A stretch of DNA of 64,000 nucleotides from Geminicoccaceae bacterium (lineage in GTDB: Bacteria; Pseudomonadota; Alphaproteobacteria; Geminicoccales; Geminicoccaceae). The notes beneath the pieces are model-generated. The model was given only the letters and a program-made list of their open reading frames with translations. It was not told the DNA's origin and made no database searches. The stretch covers positions 1-64,000 of the forward strand of contig JANQNY010000069.1 in the NCBI GenBank assembly GCA_028279345.1, in the 5' to 3' direction. Of the stretch, positions 51,893 through 61,624 are shown one piece after another (the first letter of the stretch is position 1; the number at the start of each line of letters is the position of its first letter). The position numbers were made by a program, and so were the translations under genes.

Positions 51893-53197
51893 TCAGCCGC
51901 GCGTCATCAACGAGGGCAAGAACGTCGCGACACCGGGCACAGCAATCAGAATGAGCGTCGCAAGGACCAGCACGAGGAAGAACGGGAAGGCGGCCCAGGC
52001 CACATAGAGGAGGTCGTGCCGCGTCATCGACTGGAGGATGAAGAGGTTGATGCCGACGGGCGGCGTGATCTGGGACATCTCGATGACGACGACGAGGTAG
52101 ATGCCGAACCAGATGAGGTCGATCCCGGCGGCCTCGACCATCGGCATGATCACCGATGCGGTGAGCACGACGATGGAAATGCCGTCGAGGAAGCAGCCCA
52201 TGACAACGAAGAGCAAGGTGAGCGCTAGGAGGAGCTGAAACGCGCTGAGGTCGAACGAGCCGACCCATGACGCGAGCTGTCGTGGGATGCCGGTAAACCC
52301 CATCGAGACGGAGAGGAACGCCGCACCGGCGAGGATCAAGGTCACCATGCAGGTGGTCTTGGTGGCGCCGCCGACGCTCTCCTTGAACGAGGTCCAGTTG
52401 AGGGAACCGGATAAGAGCGACAAGACGAGCGCCCCGAGCACCCCGACCGCGGCGGCCTCGGTGGCGGTCGCAAAGCCCGTGTAGATCGAGCCGATCACCA
52501 CGATGATCAGCCCGATGATCGGAATGAGCCGCCCGGTCGCCTTGACCCGTTGGAAGAATGGGACGGACGGCTCCGCGGGCGGCATCCGCCGCGGATGCAG
52601 GGCCGACCAGATCGCGATGTAGCTCATGAAGAGGACCACGAGCATCAGGCCGGGCAGGATACCGGCGATGAACAGGCGGCTGATCGAAACGTCCGCCGCC
52701 ACGCCGTAGACGATCAGAATGATCGACGGCGGGATGAGGAAGCCGAGGGTCGCCGAGCCCGCGAGCGTGCCCACCACCATGCGCTCGTCATAGCGGCGCT
52801 GCTGAAGTTCGGGGATGGTGATGCGGCCGATCGTTGCCGTCGTCGCCGCCGAAGAACCCGAAACGGCTGCGAAGAGACCGCACGAAGCCACGTTGACGTG
52901 CAGCAGGCGGCCGGGAAGGGGTGCCAGCCATGGCGCGAGGCCGCGGAACATTTCGGACGCAAGGCGCGTGCGGAAGAGGATCTCGCCCATCCAGATGAAG
53001 AGCGGCAACGCGGTCAGCGCCCAAGACCAGGACTGGCCCCAAATGGTGGTCGCCATGATCGCGCCCGCGGGCGCGCCGGAGAACAGGACGATCCCCAGAT
53101 AGCCGACCGTCATGAGGGTCAGGGCCACCCAGACGCCGGCCGCCAGGAACACGAACAGCGTCGCGATGAGGAAGACGGAGACGAATGCCGGGTCCAT
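51893..53197 (-). CDS. TRAP transporter large permease (DctM type)
   Basis: 434 residues from ATG 53197, about twelve membrane helices. Features 'LFIWMGEILFRTRLASEMFRGLAPWLAPLPGRLLHVNVASCGLFAAVSGSSAAT' (split here: the G-L-F-A-A-V-S-G-S-S-A-A-T block), 'PPSIILIVYGV' and 'TPPVGINLFIL'. It forms the transport channel with DctQ. The long extension to 53359 overlaps dctQ and is not used. Last gene of the TRAP operon. Confidence 0.93.
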   Translation of the reverse strand: MDPAFVSVFLIATLFVFLAAGVWVALTLMTVGYLGIVLFSGAPAGAIMATTIWGQSWSWALTALPLFIWMGEILFRTRLASEMFRGLAPWLAPLPGRLLHVNVASCGLFAAVSGSSAATTATIGRITIPELQQRRYDERMVVGTLAGSATLGFLIPPSIILIVYGVAADVSISRLFIAGILPGLMLVVLFMSYIAIWSALHPRRMPPAEPSVPFFQRVKATGRLIPIIGLIIVVIGSIYTGFATATEAAAVGVLGALVLSLLSGSLNWTSFKESVGGATKTTCMVTLILAGAAFLSVSMGFTGIPRQLASWVGSFDLSAFQLLLALTLLFVVMGCFLDGISIVVLTASVIMPMVEAAGIDLIWFGIYLVVVIEMSQITPPVGINLFILQSMTRHDLLYVAWAAFPFFLVLVLATLILIAVPGVATFLPSLMTRG

Positions 53198-53202
53198 GCG
53201 TC

Positions 53203-53739
53203 CTACCGTGGCTCGTCGGCGATGCTGTCGGTCTTCTGCTGATCGCTCTCGCCGCCGGCGAAGATTGGCTGCCCGCCACGCAGGACGCGCACCAGGTCTT
53301 CGATGATCGCGAGCGCAAACAGGACGACACCGATGGCCATGCCGAGCTGCGGCAGCCAAAGCGGCAACGGGACGAGGCCGGAGGTGACTTCGCCGCGCCA
53401 GAAGTTCTGCCCGACCATCAAGACGGTGTGCCAGGCGAACAGACTGGTGACCGCGGTGGCAACCGCGAGCGCCACGACGAGCAGTACCCGGGCGACGGCA
53501 CCGCGCAGCCGCTGGACGAACAACGTGACGCGGATGTGGCTGCCGGCGCGAAACGCGTAGGCGAGACCCAAAAACGAGGTCGCCGCCAGGCAGAAGCCCG
53601 CGAACTCATCGGCCGAAGGCAGCATCCTGTCGAAGAGCCGCGCCACGATCTGCGCGGTGACGATCACCGCAATGGCGACGAGGAAGACGCCTGCCAGAAC
53701 CCCCGCGGTGCGGTAGGCGAAGTCGAGGGCCCGCGTCAT
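53203..53739 (-). CDS. TRAP transporter small permease (DctQ type)
   Basis: 178 residues from ATG 53739, four membrane helices, the first 'TAGVLAGVFLVAIAVIVTAQ'. Contains 'DEFAGFCLAATSFLGLAYAF' and 'SHIRVTLFVQRL', the usual DctQ motif. It ends 5 bases before the large permease start. Partner of the large permease and the binding protein upstream. Confidence 0.9.
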   Translation of the reverse strand: MTRALDFAYRTAGVLAGVFLVAIAVIVTAQIVARLFDRMLPSADEFAGFCLAATSFLGLAYAFRAGSHIRVTLFVQRLRGAVARVLLVVALAVATAVTSLFAWHTVLMVGQNFWRGEVTSGLVPLPLWLPQLGMAIGVVLFALAIIEDLVRVLRGGQPIFAGGESDQQKTDSIADEPR

Positions 53740-53795
53740 GTCGCGGACCCTCGTCGTCGTCGGAAAGCCCCCATGTCGGCCGCTGGCCCTGGGGA

Positions 53796-54770
53796 TCAGT
53801 TGATGGAGTCTAGGATGCGCTGACCGTCTTCGCCGGTTTGCTCCGCCCATTCCGCAGCCATCGTCTGCCCGATGGCCTCGAGCTCGGTGCGCAACGCGTC
53901 ATCGGCCTCGTGGACGGTCATATTCTGGCCCAGCTCCTCGACGGTGCTGGCTGAAACCTCCTGGCTCATCTGCCAACCGCGCTCTTCCGCCGCCGCTGCA
54001 GCCTCAAGGATCGCCGTCTGCTGATCTTCCGGCAGGGCCTGAAAGGCGCGCTCGTTAACGATCACCATGTTCTTCGGCAGCCACGCATAGAGATCGTAGA
54101 AGTGGTTGGTGAAGTCCCAGGCCTTGGTACGCACGCCGGTCGCCGCCGACGTCACCATCGCCTCGACCACGCCCGTGGAGAAGGCCTGCGGGATCTCGAC
54201 CGCTTCCACCGTCGTCGGCACCGCACCGAGCAGTTCCGCCATGCGCGACGTGGTCGCGTTGTAGGTGCGGAAGCTGGCGTTGTTGAGGTCTTCGACGCTC
54301 GCGATCTCGTCGTTCGTGTAGAAGCCCTGGCCAGGCCACGGCACGGTGTAGAGCAAGATAATACCGTCATCGGCAAGCCGCTCCTCCACCATCGGCCGCT
54401 GGGTCTCCCACAGCGCCTCTGCGCTGTCGTAGTCCGTCGCGACGAACGGGATGTTGTCGGCGCCGAAGATCGGGTCCTCGTTGAACAGGTTCGCCATCAG
54501 CACCTCGCCGATGGGCACGAGCTGGTTCTGTACCGAACGCTTGATCTCGGGGTGCTTGAAGAGCGATTGCCCGGAATGAACCGTGATCTGCAGCTCGCCG
54601 TCGGTCGCCTCGGCCACATCTTCGACGAACAAGCGGACGTTCTGGGTGTGGAACTCGGCATCGGGATAGGGCGTCGCCATGTCCCACGTCGTCTGGGCAA
54701 AAGCCGGCAGTGCCAGCGTCCACCCGGCAGCGACCGCAACGGCAACGATCCGAGGGCGTTTGGTCATCAT
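53796..54770 (-). CDS. TRAP transporter solute-binding protein (DctP type)
   Basis: 324 residues with signal peptide 'AVAVAAGWTLALPAFAQTT' (cleavage near residue 25). DctP-family features: 'FVEDVAEATDGELQITVHSGQSLFKHPEI', 'RTYNATTSRMAELLGAVPTTVE', 'IPQAFSTGVVEAMVTSAAT' with the conserved Arg in the first of these. It delivers an organic acid anion. Being in an operon with an enoyl-CoA hydratase suggests a carboxylic acid that is activated to a CoA ester; the exact substrate is unknown. Confidence 0.92.
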   Translation of the reverse strand: MMTKRPRIVAVAVAAGWTLALPAFAQTTWDMATPYPDAEFHTQNVRLFVEDVAEATDGELQITVHSGQSLFKHPEIKRSVQNQLVPIGEVLMANLFNEDPIFGADNIPFVATDYDSAEALWETQRPMVEERLADDGIILLYTVPWPGQGFYTNDEIASVEDLNNASFRTYNATTSRMAELLGAVPTTVEAVEIPQAFSTGVVEAMVTSAATGVRTKAWDFTNHFYDLYAWLPKNMVIVNERAFQALPEDQQTAILEAAAAAEERGWQMSQEVSASTVEELGQNMTVHEADDALRTELEAIGQTMAAEWAEQTGEDGQRILDSIN

Positions 54771-54812
54771 GTCTCTCCCAAGTTTCTTAGGTCTTCGGTC
54801 ACCGCCGGCCGG

Positions 54813-55610
54813 TCAGCAACCCTTGAACTGCGGCTGGCGTTTCTCAGTGAACGCCTGTGTCGCTTCCCGGTAGTCTTCGCTAGCCATCGCCTTGTCGCAG
54901 GCGGCCTCGATGCAGGTCGCGCGTTCGGGAGTCTCCCCTGCGATCAGCGCCTCGAGCACGAGCTTGGTGCCGGCGATCGACAAGGGCGCCGACGACGCGA
55001 GCGCGCCTGCCCGCTCGAGCGCGGTATTGAGCGCGTCGCCTTCGGCAAGCTCCGTGGCCAGGCCGATCGCCAACGCGTCCGCCGCACCGTAGACGCGACC
55101 CGTGAAGAGCAGCTCCTTGGCGCCCACCAAACCGACCGCGAGGTAGACGAGGCGGGTTTCCTCGACGCCGCAGACGAGGCCGCGCCGCGCGGCGGGGATC
55201 GCGAAGCTTGCTCCTGTGTCGGCAATGCGGAAGTCGCAGGCGACGGCGAGCGCGCAGCCGCCACCGAAGGCAGGCCCGGAGATGGCCGCGAACGTCGCCT
55301 TCGGGCAACGCGAAATGGATAAGAGCGCCCGTTCGACAGCCTCGGCATAGACGCGCGCATCTTCAGGCGTGCTTCGCACTTCGCCGAACTCGGTGATGTC
55401 GGCACCGGCGCAGAAGGAACAGTTCGCACCCGCCAGGACGATGCTACGCAATTCACGCGCTTCGCCGAGCGCTTCGAAGAGCTCGGCGAGACGACTCCAC
55501 ATAGCGAGTGTCAGCGCATTGCGCCGCTCCGGGCGGTTGATGGTGACGAGCGCAACGTCAGCGGACGGGCGGCTGACACGCAACAACGTGGAGAGGTCGG
55601 GAGCCGACAT
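54813..55610 (-). CDS. Enoyl-CoA hydratase/isomerase family protein
   Basis: 265 residues from ATG 55610; ATG 55661 (17 more residues) is also possible. Crotonase fold: 'VTINRPERRNALTLAMWSRL', oxyanion-hole regions 'FCAGADITEFGEV' and 'AISGPAFGGGCALAVACDFRIA'. C-terminal 'EDYREATQAFTEKRQPQFKG'. It hydrates or isomerises an enoyl-CoA. Transcribed just ahead of the TRAP genes and divergent from the CoA-transferase, hence likely part of one acid-degradation route. Confidence 0.88.
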   Translation of the reverse strand: MSAPDLSTLLRVSRPSADVALVTINRPERRNALTLAMWSRLAELFEALGEARELRSIVLAGANCSFCAGADITEFGEVRSTPEDARVYAEAVERALLSISRCPKATFAAISGPAFGGGCALAVACDFRIADTGASFAIPAARRGLVCGVEETRLVYLAVGLVGAKELLFTGRVYGAADALAIGLATELAEGDALNTALERAGALASSAPLSIAGTKLVLEALIAGETPERATCIEAACDKAMASEDYREATQAFTEKRQPQFKGC

Positions 55611-55785
55611 CTTTGCGCTGGATGTCCGGCGTTCCTCGGTCAGGCTTACGTCGCTCGTCATCGCCACCCATCTGTGGGGCTGCACGCCGGAATGCACTTC
55701 CAGCATAGTCGGCGGGACAAGTGCAACAGAGGTCTTCGCAAACTGCGCACGCGAGGCCCGGCACACGCTTTTCAGGGGACACGCT

Positions 55786-56985
55786 ATGGACGTAAGCGAG
55801 CAAGTGCAACCGGCGGCGCTGTCCGGTATCCGCGTGCTCGATCTCACGCGGGTCCGCGCTGGACCGACCTGCTGTCGGATCTTCGCCGACTACGGCGCCG
55901 ACGTCATCAAGGTCGAGATGCCCGCGGGCATGGACCCGAACGAGACGATCAGCGGTCCGCGCGACGGTTCGGACATGCAGAACCTGCACAGGTCGAAGCG
56001 CTCGCTCAGCCTCAATCTCAAGACCGAGAAAGGACGGGCGATCTTCGAGAAGCTCGTGGCAACGGCGGACGTGGTCGTCGAGAACTACCGGCCCGACGTG
56101 AAGTATCGCCTGGGCGTTGACTACGAGACACTCGCCGCCATCAATCCCCGGATCATCCTCGCCTCGATCTCCGGGTTCGGTCAGGACGGCCCCTACGTGA
56201 AGCGGCCAGGGTTCGATCAGATCGCGCAGGGACTTGGCGGGCTGATGGCCGTGACCGGACTGCCCGGCCAGGGCCCGGTCCGCGCCGGAGCCGCCGTCGC
56301 CGACATCGGTGCCGGCGTGTTCGGCGCCGTCGGCGTGCTCACCGCGCTGATCGAGCGGGAGCGCTCCGGGCGCGGCCAATGGATCCAGACCTCGCTGCTC
56401 GAAGCCCAGATCGCGATCATGGACTTCCAGGCCGCCCGCTACCTGGTCGAAGGCGACGTGCCCGACCAGGCCGGCAACGATCACCCCGTCGCGACGCCGA
56501 TGGGTGTCGTCGAGACCGCCGACGGCCATCTCAATCTCGGCGTCGGCGGCGACGGCCAATGGCGCGATCTCTGTAGGGAGCTTGGCCGACCCGAGCTGGG
56601 CGAGGCACCCGAGTTCGCAACCGTGGCCGCACGCCTCCAGAACCGGCCGAAGGTGTGGGAGGCCATTGCGCCCATCTTCCGCACCGAGACGACCGCACGC
56701 TGGCTCGAACGGCTGGAAGCGGCGAGCGTCCCGGCAGGCCCGATCTATCGCATGGACGACGTCTTCGCCGACCCGCAGGTCCAGCACACAGGCATGGCGC
56801 AGGAAGTCGAGCATGCGCGCCGCGGACCCATCCGCCTCGTCGGCACCCCGGTGCGCCTCTCGCGCACGCCGCCGCGCATCTCCGGCCCCGCCCCGGACAT
56901 CGGCGACCACACGGACGAGGTTCTGGCGGAGATCGGCATCTCGGAGAGCGAGATCGGAACGCTGCGCGAAGACGGCATCGTCTGA
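55786..56985 (+). CDS. Class III CoA-transferase (CaiB/BaiF family)
   Basis: 399 residues from ATG 55786 (CAGGGGA upstream). 'GIRVLDLTRVRAGPTCCRIFADYGADVIKVE' is the family opening (given in parts), followed by 'RSKRSLSLNLKTEKGRAIF', 'VVENYRPDVKYRLGVDY' with 'SISGFGQDGPY'. The catalytic Asp of the family lies in 'GSDMQNLHRSK' near residue 62. It moves CoA between carboxylic acids to activate the imported substrate. The open frame upstream to 55369 is antisense to the hydratase gene. Confidence 0.9.
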   Translation: MDVSEQVQPAALSGIRVLDLTRVRAGPTCCRIFADYGADVIKVEMPAGMDPNETISGPRDGSDMQNLHRSKRSLSLNLKTEKGRAIFEKLVATADVVVENYRPDVKYRLGVDYETLAAINPRIILASISGFGQDGPYVKRPGFDQIAQGLGGLMAVTGLPGQGPVRAGAAVADIGAGVFGAVGVLTALIERERSGRGQWIQTSLLEAQIAIMDFQAARYLVEGDVPDQAGNDHPVATPMGVVETADGHLNLGVGGDGQWRDLCRELGRPELGEAPEFATVAARLQNRPKVWEAIAPIFRTETTARWLERLEAASVPAGPIYRMDDVFADPQVQHTGMAQEVEHARRGPIRLVGTPVRLSRTPPRISGPAPDIGDHTDEVLAEIGISESEIGTLREDGIV

Positions 56986-57023
56986 CTGGCTTAACGACGT
57001 CCTCGGACTGCCGCGTCGCGGGC

Positions 57024-58376
57024 TCAGCGCACGGCATCGAGCTGCAGTGCAAGGACTTCGGCAAGATCGAGCAGCCAGTGCTCGCTCCACGAAGGTCCCA
57101 ACAATTGGATGCTCGCGGGCAGCGCGCCATCCGTGGTCCGGACCGGTATCGCCACGGCCGGGCAGCCGGCCAAGTTGGCGAGCGCGGTGAGATCGGCTTG
57201 ATCGACGGGCGGCGGCGTGCCGTGGAGGAAGCTGCGGTGCGGCGTGGTCGGCAGAAGAAGGACATCGACCTCGGCGAAGGCACGTAGCACCGCGGCCGCC
57301 GTCGCTCTGACGGTTGCATAGGCCCGAGCAAGCCTTGGTGCCTCGAGTCGTCGGCCGTAGTCCACAAGCTTGAGGAACGTCGCGCCGAAGCGGTCCGGCT
57401 CGGCCGCGATCTCCTCGCCGAGGGCTGCTGCGACCTCGGCCTCAACGACCAGAAACCCGGCACGCCCGGCCCGCGCGGGGTGCCACCCCTCGATCGCGAT
57501 CGGACGGACCCGTGCACCACCCGCGGCGAGAGCGTCGACCGCAAGCGCGAGGGCATCGTCGATAGCGCCCTCCAGCGCGACGCCGTCGAGGTTGACGACA
57601 CCGACCGTGAGAGGGTCCGAGCGCGCTCGTGGCGCGCCAATGCTGCGCAGACTGGGCGGCACCGAGGCTAGGTCTTCGGGGTCGTAGCCCGACAGGATGT
57701 CGTAGGCGAGGCGCAAATCCGGCACCGAACGGCCGATCGGGCCTGCGCTGTCCAGGCTCTCGGCGAGCGGTGCCAGGCCCGAGCGGCCGATGGCGCCTCG
57801 CGTCGGCTTCAGCGCGAACAGACCGCAGTACGATGCCGGAATGCGCACCGAGCCCAACGTGTCGCTGCCGAGGGCCAGCGGCACGATCCCCGCAGCGACC
57901 GCCGCCGCCGAACCGCCGCTCGATCCTCCCGGCGTGTGTCCGTCGGCGAGTGGATTGATCGAGCGGCCGTGATGGGGATTGTCGGTGACGGCGCCGAGTG
58001 CGCCCTCGTCGAGGTTCGTCTTGCCGATGATGACCGCACCCGCTGCGATGAGCCTTGCGACGGCGTGAGCGTCGAGCTCATCTGCCGACAGGCTGTCCGC
58101 CCGATGGCCACGCGTCGTTACCATCCCCGCTGCGCTGAAATTGTCCTTCACGGCCACGGGAATGCCGTCGAGCGGCCCGAGCGGGAGGCGACGCGCATCC
58201 GCTCTCCGCGCTGCTTGGCGAGCACCTTCGGGGTTCAGCGATACAAAGGCGTTGAGGGCGGCGCTCTCCTGGGCCGAAGCAAGCGCGGTTTGAGTGAGCG
58301 CCGAGGCGGTGGTCTCGCCACGGGCGAGCCCGCGCCGCAGTGCAAGGATATCCGGCTGGCACGCAGCCATTCGCAA
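57024..58376 (-). CDS. Amidase signature family protein
   Basis: 450 residues. Ser-cisSer-Lys triad visible: Lys in '[18 protein letters not shown]', serines in '[21 protein letters not shown]' (GGSSGGS) with '[22 protein letters not shown]'. No membrane segment or signal peptide, cytosolic. It hydrolyses an amide or acts like a Gln/Asn amidotransferase; the substrate is not readable. Convergent with the CoA-transferase and divergent from the Lrp-type regulator by about 90 bases. A second Met is three codons in. Confidence 0.87.
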   Translation of the reverse strand: MRMAACQPDILALRRGLARGETTASALTQTALASAQESAALNAFVSLNPEGARQAARRADARRLPLGPLDGIPVAVKDNFSAAGMVTTRGHRADSLSADELDAHAVARLIAAGAVIIGKTNLDEGALGAVTDNPHHGRSINPLADGHTPGGSSGGSAAAVAAGIVPLALGSDTLGSVRIPASYCGLFALKPTRGAIGRSGLAPLAESLDSAGPIGRSVPDLRLAYDILSGYDPEDLASVPPSLRSIGAPRARSDPLTVGVVNLDGVALEGAIDDALALAVDALAAGGARVRPIAIEGWHPARAGRAGFLVVEAEVAAALGEEIAAEPDRFGATFLKLVDYGRRLEAPRLARAYATVRATAAAVLRAFAEVDVLLLPTTPHRSFLHGTPPPVDQADLTALANLAGCPAVAIPVRTTDGALPASIQLLGPSWSEHWLLDLAEVLALQLDAVR

Positions 58377-58466
58377 AGCTCCCCTACCGCACCCGGTAGC
58401 GCCTACCCGGGTTCGGATCGAGCCCCTCCATCAGCCCTGCCGTCTTCGTCCGTCAAGCAGCCGAAC

Positions 58467-58919
58467 TCAGCCGACCGGGTAGGCCGTCGTGGACTTGATC
58501 CGCTGCATGGCGAACCGCGACGTGACGTTCTTGAGCGGCACGGCGGTGATGAGGCGCTGGTAGAAGGCATCGTAGGCTGCGGCGTCGGCGACGACCACGC
58601 GCAGCATGTAGTCGACCTCGCCGGCCAAACGGTAGAAGTCCATGACTTCCGGCATCGCGGTCACCGTCTCGGCGAAGCGCTCGAGCCATTTCTGCGAATG
58701 GTCATGCGCCTCGACGGCGACGAACACCGTGAGCCCGAGACCTATGGCCTCCGGCACGAGCAGCGCCACCCGCCCGACGATGACCCCGTTGGCCTCGAGC
58801 TTCTTGATCCGGTTCCAGCACGGTGTCGGGGACAGGTTGACCTGCTGCGAGATCTCGGCGACGGAGAGTGTCGCGTCCTCCTGCAGGAGCGCCAAAATCT
58901 TCCGGTCGATCTTGTCCAA
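58467..58919 (-). CDS. Lrp/AsnC-family transcriptional regulator
   Basis: 150 residues from TTG 58919, preceded by GGAAGGGGC; upstream frame (to 59147) has no ribosome site and no similarity. Helix-turn-helix 'DRKILALLQEDATLSVAEISQQVNLSPTPCWNRIKKLE' in parts, then 'EVMDFYRLAGEVDYMLRVVV' of the RAM ligand domain. Nearest targets are the adjacent amidase and CoA-transferase genes, but this is inference. Confidence 0.9.
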   Translation of the reverse strand: MDKIDRKILALLQEDATLSVAEISQQVNLSPTPCWNRIKKLEANGVIVGRVALLVPEAIGLGLTVFVAVEAHDHSQKWLERFAETVTAMPEVMDFYRLAGEVDYMLRVVVADAAAYDAFYQRLITAVPLKNVTSRFAMQRIKSTTAYPVG

Positions 58920-59356
58920 GCCCCTTCCCCGCGCGGCCGACGTGACCGCTAACGTCCTACAGGCGGTGATCCCAACGCTCCGGCTCCGTCGATCGCAACA
59001 AGCCCAAGGGCGCACCGAGGCCGTCACGTACCGCCAAGGCCAACGACACGCCAAGTCGGCCTGATGTCCACTCGACCTGAGCCACCCACCGACCGAACAG
59101 ACCCGCGCCAACACTGAGACTTCATCGCGTCGGTGCGTTCGAACCAATCAAACGAGCGTCTCGGCCGGCAGGTGGACTCGTCCACGTTGTTCCTTGCTCC
59201 GTCCCACACGGGCGGCCATATTCGACTAAAGCATACTGATTTCGCACGCGGCTTCAGACGGGCTATTCGCCAGGGCACGCCGCTCGCCTGGCCAGCCATG
59301 CTGAACGCCTTCCTGAACAAAACCGTCGGTAGGACGCGAAAGAAAGGGGTCGTGAC
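58920..59356. other. Intergenic region before glutaminase gene
   Basis: About 440 bases, somewhat AT-richer in its right half. A 94-codon frame (59133-59417) looks random. No promoter was identified with confidence. Confidence 0.4.
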
Positions 59357-61519
59357 ATGCCCGGCAGACGCGAGCAAAACACGCCAAGAGTTGCATCTAG
59401 CCTTGCGAGTGCAATAAGCGCGTCGCCCGATGTGAGGAATGGCGGCCACGCATCGGCCGATGCGTGGCCAATCGGCGTCGATCTACGTGAAGAACGCCTT
59501 TTCCGCGCGCTTGATGACGACAACGATCAAGCAGTCCGGCTGCGTGATTTCGAGCGTGTTTTTGCCGAAGTCGGCTTAAAGTCACATGACAAGCGTTTGC
59601 ACGACAGCCTCGGCTTATTGAAGCATCGAATTGAGACAGCACGTCAAGTAACAGACGAAATCACGCTAAAAATTTCACGCACCGATTTTTATCAAGCCAT
59701 TCGTCATAACATCCTGCTGATCGAGCGTGCCGTCCAAGGAAGGATGGTTATCCCTGATTTCCAGGGTTTTGCCAATGAGCTCGAACGAATCTTCGAACAG
59801 GTTCGTCAGAACAAGGCTGGCGCACCCGCCGACTACATACCGCAGCTGAACTTGCAGGGAGCGGCTGCTGACAGCTTCGGCATGGCGCTATGCTCGATCG
59901 ACGGGCAGCGCCTCAGCTTGGGCGACGCTAAAGAGTTTTTCTCAGTACAATCGACGTCAAAGCCGATCAGTTATTGTATCGCCCTTGAGGAGCATGGGGC
60001 CGAGACTGTTCATCGTTTCGTGGGCCGCGAACCGAGTGGCGCAGGCTTCAACGAGATTGCGCTCGACAAGGCGGATCGGCCCCACAATCCGATGATCAAC
60101 GCTGGTGCGATCATGACCTGCGCGCTGATCGGCTTGGGTGACAAAGAGACGCTGTCGCCTGGCAGCCACGATGGGCTCGCCGATGCCCGCGGCTGGTCCG
60201 GCCGGCGTTTTGACAACGTGATGAAGCGCTGGGCAAAACTCTGTGGCAACGACCTGCCACGTTTTTCAACGTCCGTGTTTCTCTCGGAGCGCGAAACGGC
60301 TGACAGAAACTATGCGTTGGCCTATTTCATGCGCGAGAAGAATGCCTTTCCGAATAACGTCGACATTCATGACGTCCTTGAGTTTTACATGCAATGTTGC
60401 GCGATCGAACTCAACTGTGAGCTGATGTCGATCGTCGCGGCGACGCTCGCAAACGGCGGGATTTGTCCGGTAACGGGCGAGAGGGTGTTCAGAACAGAGA
60501 CAGTGCGAAACTGCCTGTCGCTGATGTCGAGTTGCGGCATGTACGATTTCTCCGGCGAATTCGCATTCACCATCGGGCTGCCGGCCAAGAGTGGCGTCTC
60601 CGGCGCTGTCATGGTCGTGGTCCCCAACGTGGCTGGCTTTTGTATCTGGTCGCCGAGGCTCGACGAGCTTGGTAACAGCGTGCGGGGTATTGATTTTTGT
60701 CAGCGACTAGTCAACGCCTTCAATTTTCATAGTCTCGATGACTTGAGCTGGCATTCATCCAAGAAAGACCCACGGATGAATCCGATACAAGTAAAAGCAA
60801 GGCAAGTCAATGAGTTGATCTGGGCAGCTAGTAAAGGTGATCTCGGTGCAATTCAATCACAGCTACAACGAGACGTCGATGCAGCCTGTGCGGACTATGA
60901 CCTTCGAACACCCTTGCACCTGGCTGCGGCGGAAGACCAGCGTCACGTTGTGCAATTCTTTATTGACGAGGCTACGCACCAGGGCCGCAACCTCGATCTG
61001 AATCCAAAGGACCGATGGGGCGGCACGCCTCTGGACGATGCGTATTTGCAAGGGCATGCGAGCCTGATCGAGCTACTCGAAAAGGCTGGCGCGATTCGTG
61101 GCGACGGGACATACGGAAATTCTGACGACGCCGCAGGAGCGAAAGCGCAAGCGCTCCTGGACTCACCCAAGACCGACGAACTCATCTGGGCTGCAAGTCT
61201 CGGCGACATTGTCGCGGTTCGGCGACTCGCAGCACAGGGCATTCCGCTGGAGACAGCGGACTACGATTACCGTACGGCGCTGCATCTTGCGGCGGCTGAG
61301 GGCCACCTGGAGGTTGTTTGCTACATCATCGCGCATGGCGTTCCCGTCAATCCGACCGACCGTTGGGGCAATACGCCACTGAATGATGCTATCCGGCACG
61401 GCCACGACGAGGTCGCCGAGGTGCTGCGGACGCACGGCGGAGCGTGTCGAGAAGAGGAAACGTCGATGATGCGGGCGAAGACTGATCCGGCCGAAGCTAG
61501 AATGGCGGCCGAACGTTAG
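59357..61519 (+). CDS. Animal-type glutaminase with EF-hand-like and ankyrin domains
   Basis: 720 residues. N-terminal part with an EF-hand-like loop (about 53-64, D-x-D-x-D but Gln for Gly), as in animal kidney-type glutaminase. The core (about 170-450) has 'VQSTSKPISYCIALE' (catalytic Ser of SxxK), 'PHNPMINAGAIMTCALI', 'SERETADRNYALAYFM', 'LANGGICPVTGERV', 'SCGMYDFSGEFAFTIGLPAK' and 'GNSVRGIDFC'. The C-terminal part has two pairs of ankyrin-like repeats ('TPLHLAAAEDQRHV', 'TALHLAAAEGHLEV'). It hydrolyses glutamine to glutamate. GC is lower than in neighbouring genes. Confidence 0.9.
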   Translation: MPGRREQNTPRVASSLASAISASPDVRNGGHASADAWPIGVDLREERLFRALDDDNDQAVRLRDFERVFAEVGLKSHDKRLHDSLGLLKHRIETARQVTDEITLKISRTDFYQAIRHNILLIERAVQGRMVIPDFQGFANELERIFEQVRQNKAGAPADYIPQLNLQGAAADSFGMALCSIDGQRLSLGDAKEFFSVQSTSKPISYCIALEEHGAETVHRFVGREPSGAGFNEIALDKADRPHNPMINAGAIMTCALIGLGDKETLSPGSHDGLADARGWSGRRFDNVMKRWAKLCGNDLPRFSTSVFLSERETADRNYALAYFMREKNAFPNNVDIHDVLEFYMQCCAIELNCELMSIVAATLANGGICPVTGERVFRTETVRNCLSLMSSCGMYDFSGEFAFTIGLPAKSGVSGAVMVVVPNVAGFCIWSPRLDELGNSVRGIDFCQRLVNAFNFHSLDDLSWHSSKKDPRMNPIQVKARQVNELIWAASKGDLGAIQSQLQRDVDAACADYDLRTPLHLAAAEDQRHVVQFFIDEATHQGRNLDLNPKDRWGGTPLDDAYLQGHASLIELLEKAGAIRGDGTYGNSDDAAGAKAQALLDSPKTDELIWAASLGDIVAVRRLAAQGIPLETADYDYRTALHLAAAEGHLEVVCYIIAHGVPVNPTDRWGNTPLNDAIRHGHDEVAEVLRTHGGACREEETSMMRAKTDPAEARMAAER

Positions 61520-61569
61520 AACATTTGTGGATACGCCGAACGGCGACCGATACCGCCCCAACCGCCTTT

Positions 61570-61607
61570 GGCCGGAGGTGCGCGACAGACTTCGCGCACC
61601 TCCGGCC
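61570..61607. terminator. Long bidirectional terminator hairpin
   Basis: GGCCGGAGGTGCGCG-N8-CGCGCACCTCCGGCC, a perfect 15-base stem between the converging glutaminase and sulfurtransferase genes. Confidence 0.7.
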
Positions 61608-61624
61608 TCGCCAGACCGAAATGA

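Noticed and set aside
54102-55322. Long plus-strand open frame opposite the TRAP binding protein and hydratase
   Set aside because: It covers two well-supported genes on the other strand and its product is Arg-rich without motifs.
59133-59417. 94-codon frame before the glutaminase
   Set aside because: It overlaps the glutaminase start in another frame, has no ribosome site and no recognisable motif.
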